A DNA stretch of 64,000 nt, taken from assembly GCA_965153455.1 (NCBI GenBank), contig OZ234497.1:1984001-2048000 (forward strand), read 5' to 3'. Each line of letters starts with the position of its first letter. The first letter of the stretch is position 1. Positions 62,984 to 64,000 of this stretch are shown piece after piece. Below the pieces are notes generated by a model. The model was not told the origin of the DNA. It saw only the letters and a program-made list of their open reading frames with translations, and made no database searches. The DNA is from Sphagnum compactum (taxonomy: Eukaryota > Bryophyta > Sphagnopsida > Sphagnales). Both the position numbers and the translations under genes were made by a program.

Positions 62984-63022
62984 GAACCATATGAAGAGGT
63001 CCTAGAGTCTGGCATTTTATTT
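62984..63022. repeat. 39-base direct repeat, left copy
   Basis: GAACCATATGAAGAGGTCCT through GGCATTTTATTT occurs here and at 63459-63497 with one substitution. The pair brackets the AVT6-like exon. Confidence 0.85.
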
Positions 63023-63349
63023 AACCTCCATAAGATCTAAAAAGTGGACAATCATTTCAATGCTGATCTCTGAAAGAACACCCATAAGCAGCATGGTGAG
63101 GAGGCCGATCGACACACCCAAAACGCGCATGGTGGCCGGAAGTGCCATAATCCCTGCCCCAATGACAGTGGTTGCCAGATTGAACACTGAACTTCCAACA
63201 CTGGCGCCTGTAGTAACCGGCAGCTGTTCAAGCCTCTCGTGTTTAACCAGTCTCTCTTCATCATCTGTGCCTGTTAAATGAGGGCTTTGAAGGAGCAGAG
63301 GAAGCTCATCAACTGGCACTTTGTGCATATTTTCAGAAATTTCAATCAA
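63020..63349 (-). pseudogene. AVT6-like amino acid transporter (AAAP/SLC38 family), first exon only
   Basis: The exon encodes the cytosolic N-terminus and first membrane segments of an amino acid/auxin permease family transporter. The diagnostic stretch is GASVGSSVFNLATTVIGAGI, then MALPATMRVLGVSIGLLTML and EISIEMIVHFLDL, with a DELPLLLQ dileucine-type leader as in AVT6 proteins (vacuolar or endomembrane amino acid export). The start could be the ATG at 63349 or, closer to family form, 63325. A donor (GAG then GTTAAA) lies at about 63023-63028. The remaining nine or so membrane segments should follow below 63020, but nothing matching was recognised down to 61.9 kb. A 39-base direct repeat flanks the exon on both sides. 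It is either the first exon of a gene with a very long intron or a duplicated fragment. Confidence 0.7.
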
Positions 63350-63458
63350 AGAAACACCTGCTGCGATGAGATTTCTTTGTCAGATTACTGCATCTGTCAG
63401 AAAGCAGGCTATGCAATTATCCTCATCCAGAACCAGCAGATTCACTCACAAAGAAATG

Positions 63459-63497
63459 GAACCATATGAAGAGGTCCTAAAGTCTGGCATTTTATTT
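63459..63497. repeat. 39-base direct repeat, right copy
   Basis: Second copy of the repeat at 62984-63022. The spacing of 475 bases encloses the whole AVT6-like exon. Confidence 0.85.
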
Positions 63498-63556
63498 GGG
63501 CATTGAGTCTAAAATAATGGTGCCTGGAACTGACTTGGGAGGGATGGCAGGTGTAG

Positions 63557-63766
63557 GAACTTGGTGGCATTGGAACACCAACATTTCAAGTTCTTGATCC
63601 TGAAGGCAAATCTGTTGCCATTTTATGGGGCCAAGATCGGCTAAACATTGTTGCTGATCTTCTTTGTGGCTGGCGCCCTAGGCTCGGTTGCAGATCACTG
63701 GGTCCACATGCTTCCACAACTTCTAAACTCTTCTCCAAGTCAAAACTTGAAAAGGCGTGGGTGTAG
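63557..63766 (+). other. Possible unassigned exon
   Basis: A plus-strand open stretch begins after GTGTAG at 63556 and reads ELGGIGTPTFQVLDPEGKSV, then AILWGQDRLNIVADLLCGW, to a stop at 63764-63766. Composition is protein-like and there is no ATG, so it would be an internal or terminal exon. The opposite strand also has a 137-codon open frame (63999-63586), with Thr/Arg-rich low-complexity sequence. I cannot assign a family to either, and at most one is real. Confidence 0.25.
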
Positions 63767-64000
63767 CAAAAGAGCAGGCGCGCTCTTGAAGGGAATGGAG
63801 CAGCAGTTGTGGTTTGGTGGATCTCACAGCCAGCCAGGTGAAGAGAGATGGAAGGAGTGGTGGTGGTTGTGCTTCTTCTTCTTCTCTCGGATCCGAGTGC
63901 TTGGAGAAATCCAGGTTGATCCTGTTGTGTTTTTGCAGATACCCATCTCCTGCAATCCACGGATCTCATCGCCACACCTGGATTTCGAATCAACCACACC

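Noticed and set aside
63586-63999. 137-codon minus-strand ORF as a gene or AVT6 leader exon
   Set aside because: Low-complexity Thr/Arg/Ser stretches, no similarity to the AVT6 N-terminus, and a competing open frame on the other strand.

Overview
This is plant nuclear DNA: AT-rich, gene-sparse, with short spliced exons (GT..AG introns of roughly 70-900 bases) and many decayed transposons. The best clue to the lineage is a long run of exons for IFT144/WDR19, an intraflagellar transport protein. Flowering plants and conifers have lost IFT genes, so the source is probably a land plant that still makes flagellated sperm (bryophyte, lycophyte, fern, cycad or Ginkgo). Modest intron sizes fit a bryophyte-like genome, but that part is a guess.

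Layout. 1-3.9 kb: AT-rich DNA with a possible CACTA-type element and a dispersed repeat. 4.0-9.15 kb (-): a complete 11-exon arogenate/prephenate dehydratase gene with a repeat-rich 5' flank. 9.3-20 kb: no gene; dispersed repeats, including an inverted pair at 11.4 and 15.1 kb. 20.1-21.7 kb (+): a dead hAT transposase. 23.19-25.52 kb: a non-autonomous CACTA-like element made largely of palindromic repeats in two opposed arrays. 26.16-26.58 kb: a hAT-type MITE, with a broken relative at 28.42 kb. 28.86-33.72 kb (-): a Ty3/gypsy element with one LTR, a primer-binding site, a long gag-pol ORF and an inverted piece of integrase. Its LTR abuts an older, decayed gypsy element (33.7-40 kb, -), which is itself split by about 2.6 kb of unknown DNA carrying a coding-looking 137-codon ORF and a 196-base tandem repeat. 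41.6-43.2 kb: a large minisatellite of about 60 bases. About 44.2-44.8 kb (+): a Ty1/copia relic. 46.29-53.63 kb (-): IFT144/WDR19, 21 exons. 55.25-56.83 kb (-): ribosomal protein uL14 (RPL23), complete. 57-60.7 kb: tandem repeats. 60.78-61.89 kb (+): a fragment of a WEB-family-like coiled-coil gene. 63.02-63.35 kb (-): the first coding exon of an AVT6-like amino acid transporter, bracketed by 39-base direct repeats.

The genes do not form a pathway; they are independent housekeeping or sperm-cilium genes separated by transposon debris. The most unusual items are the inverted palindrome arrays of the CACTA-like element, the inverted integrase piece, the unexplained ORF at 35.3-35.7 kb, and IFT144 lacking a recognisable N-terminal propeller because RPL23 lies immediately upstream. 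I found no convincing new multi-gene system. Exon limits were derived by hand from splice sites and reading phase.
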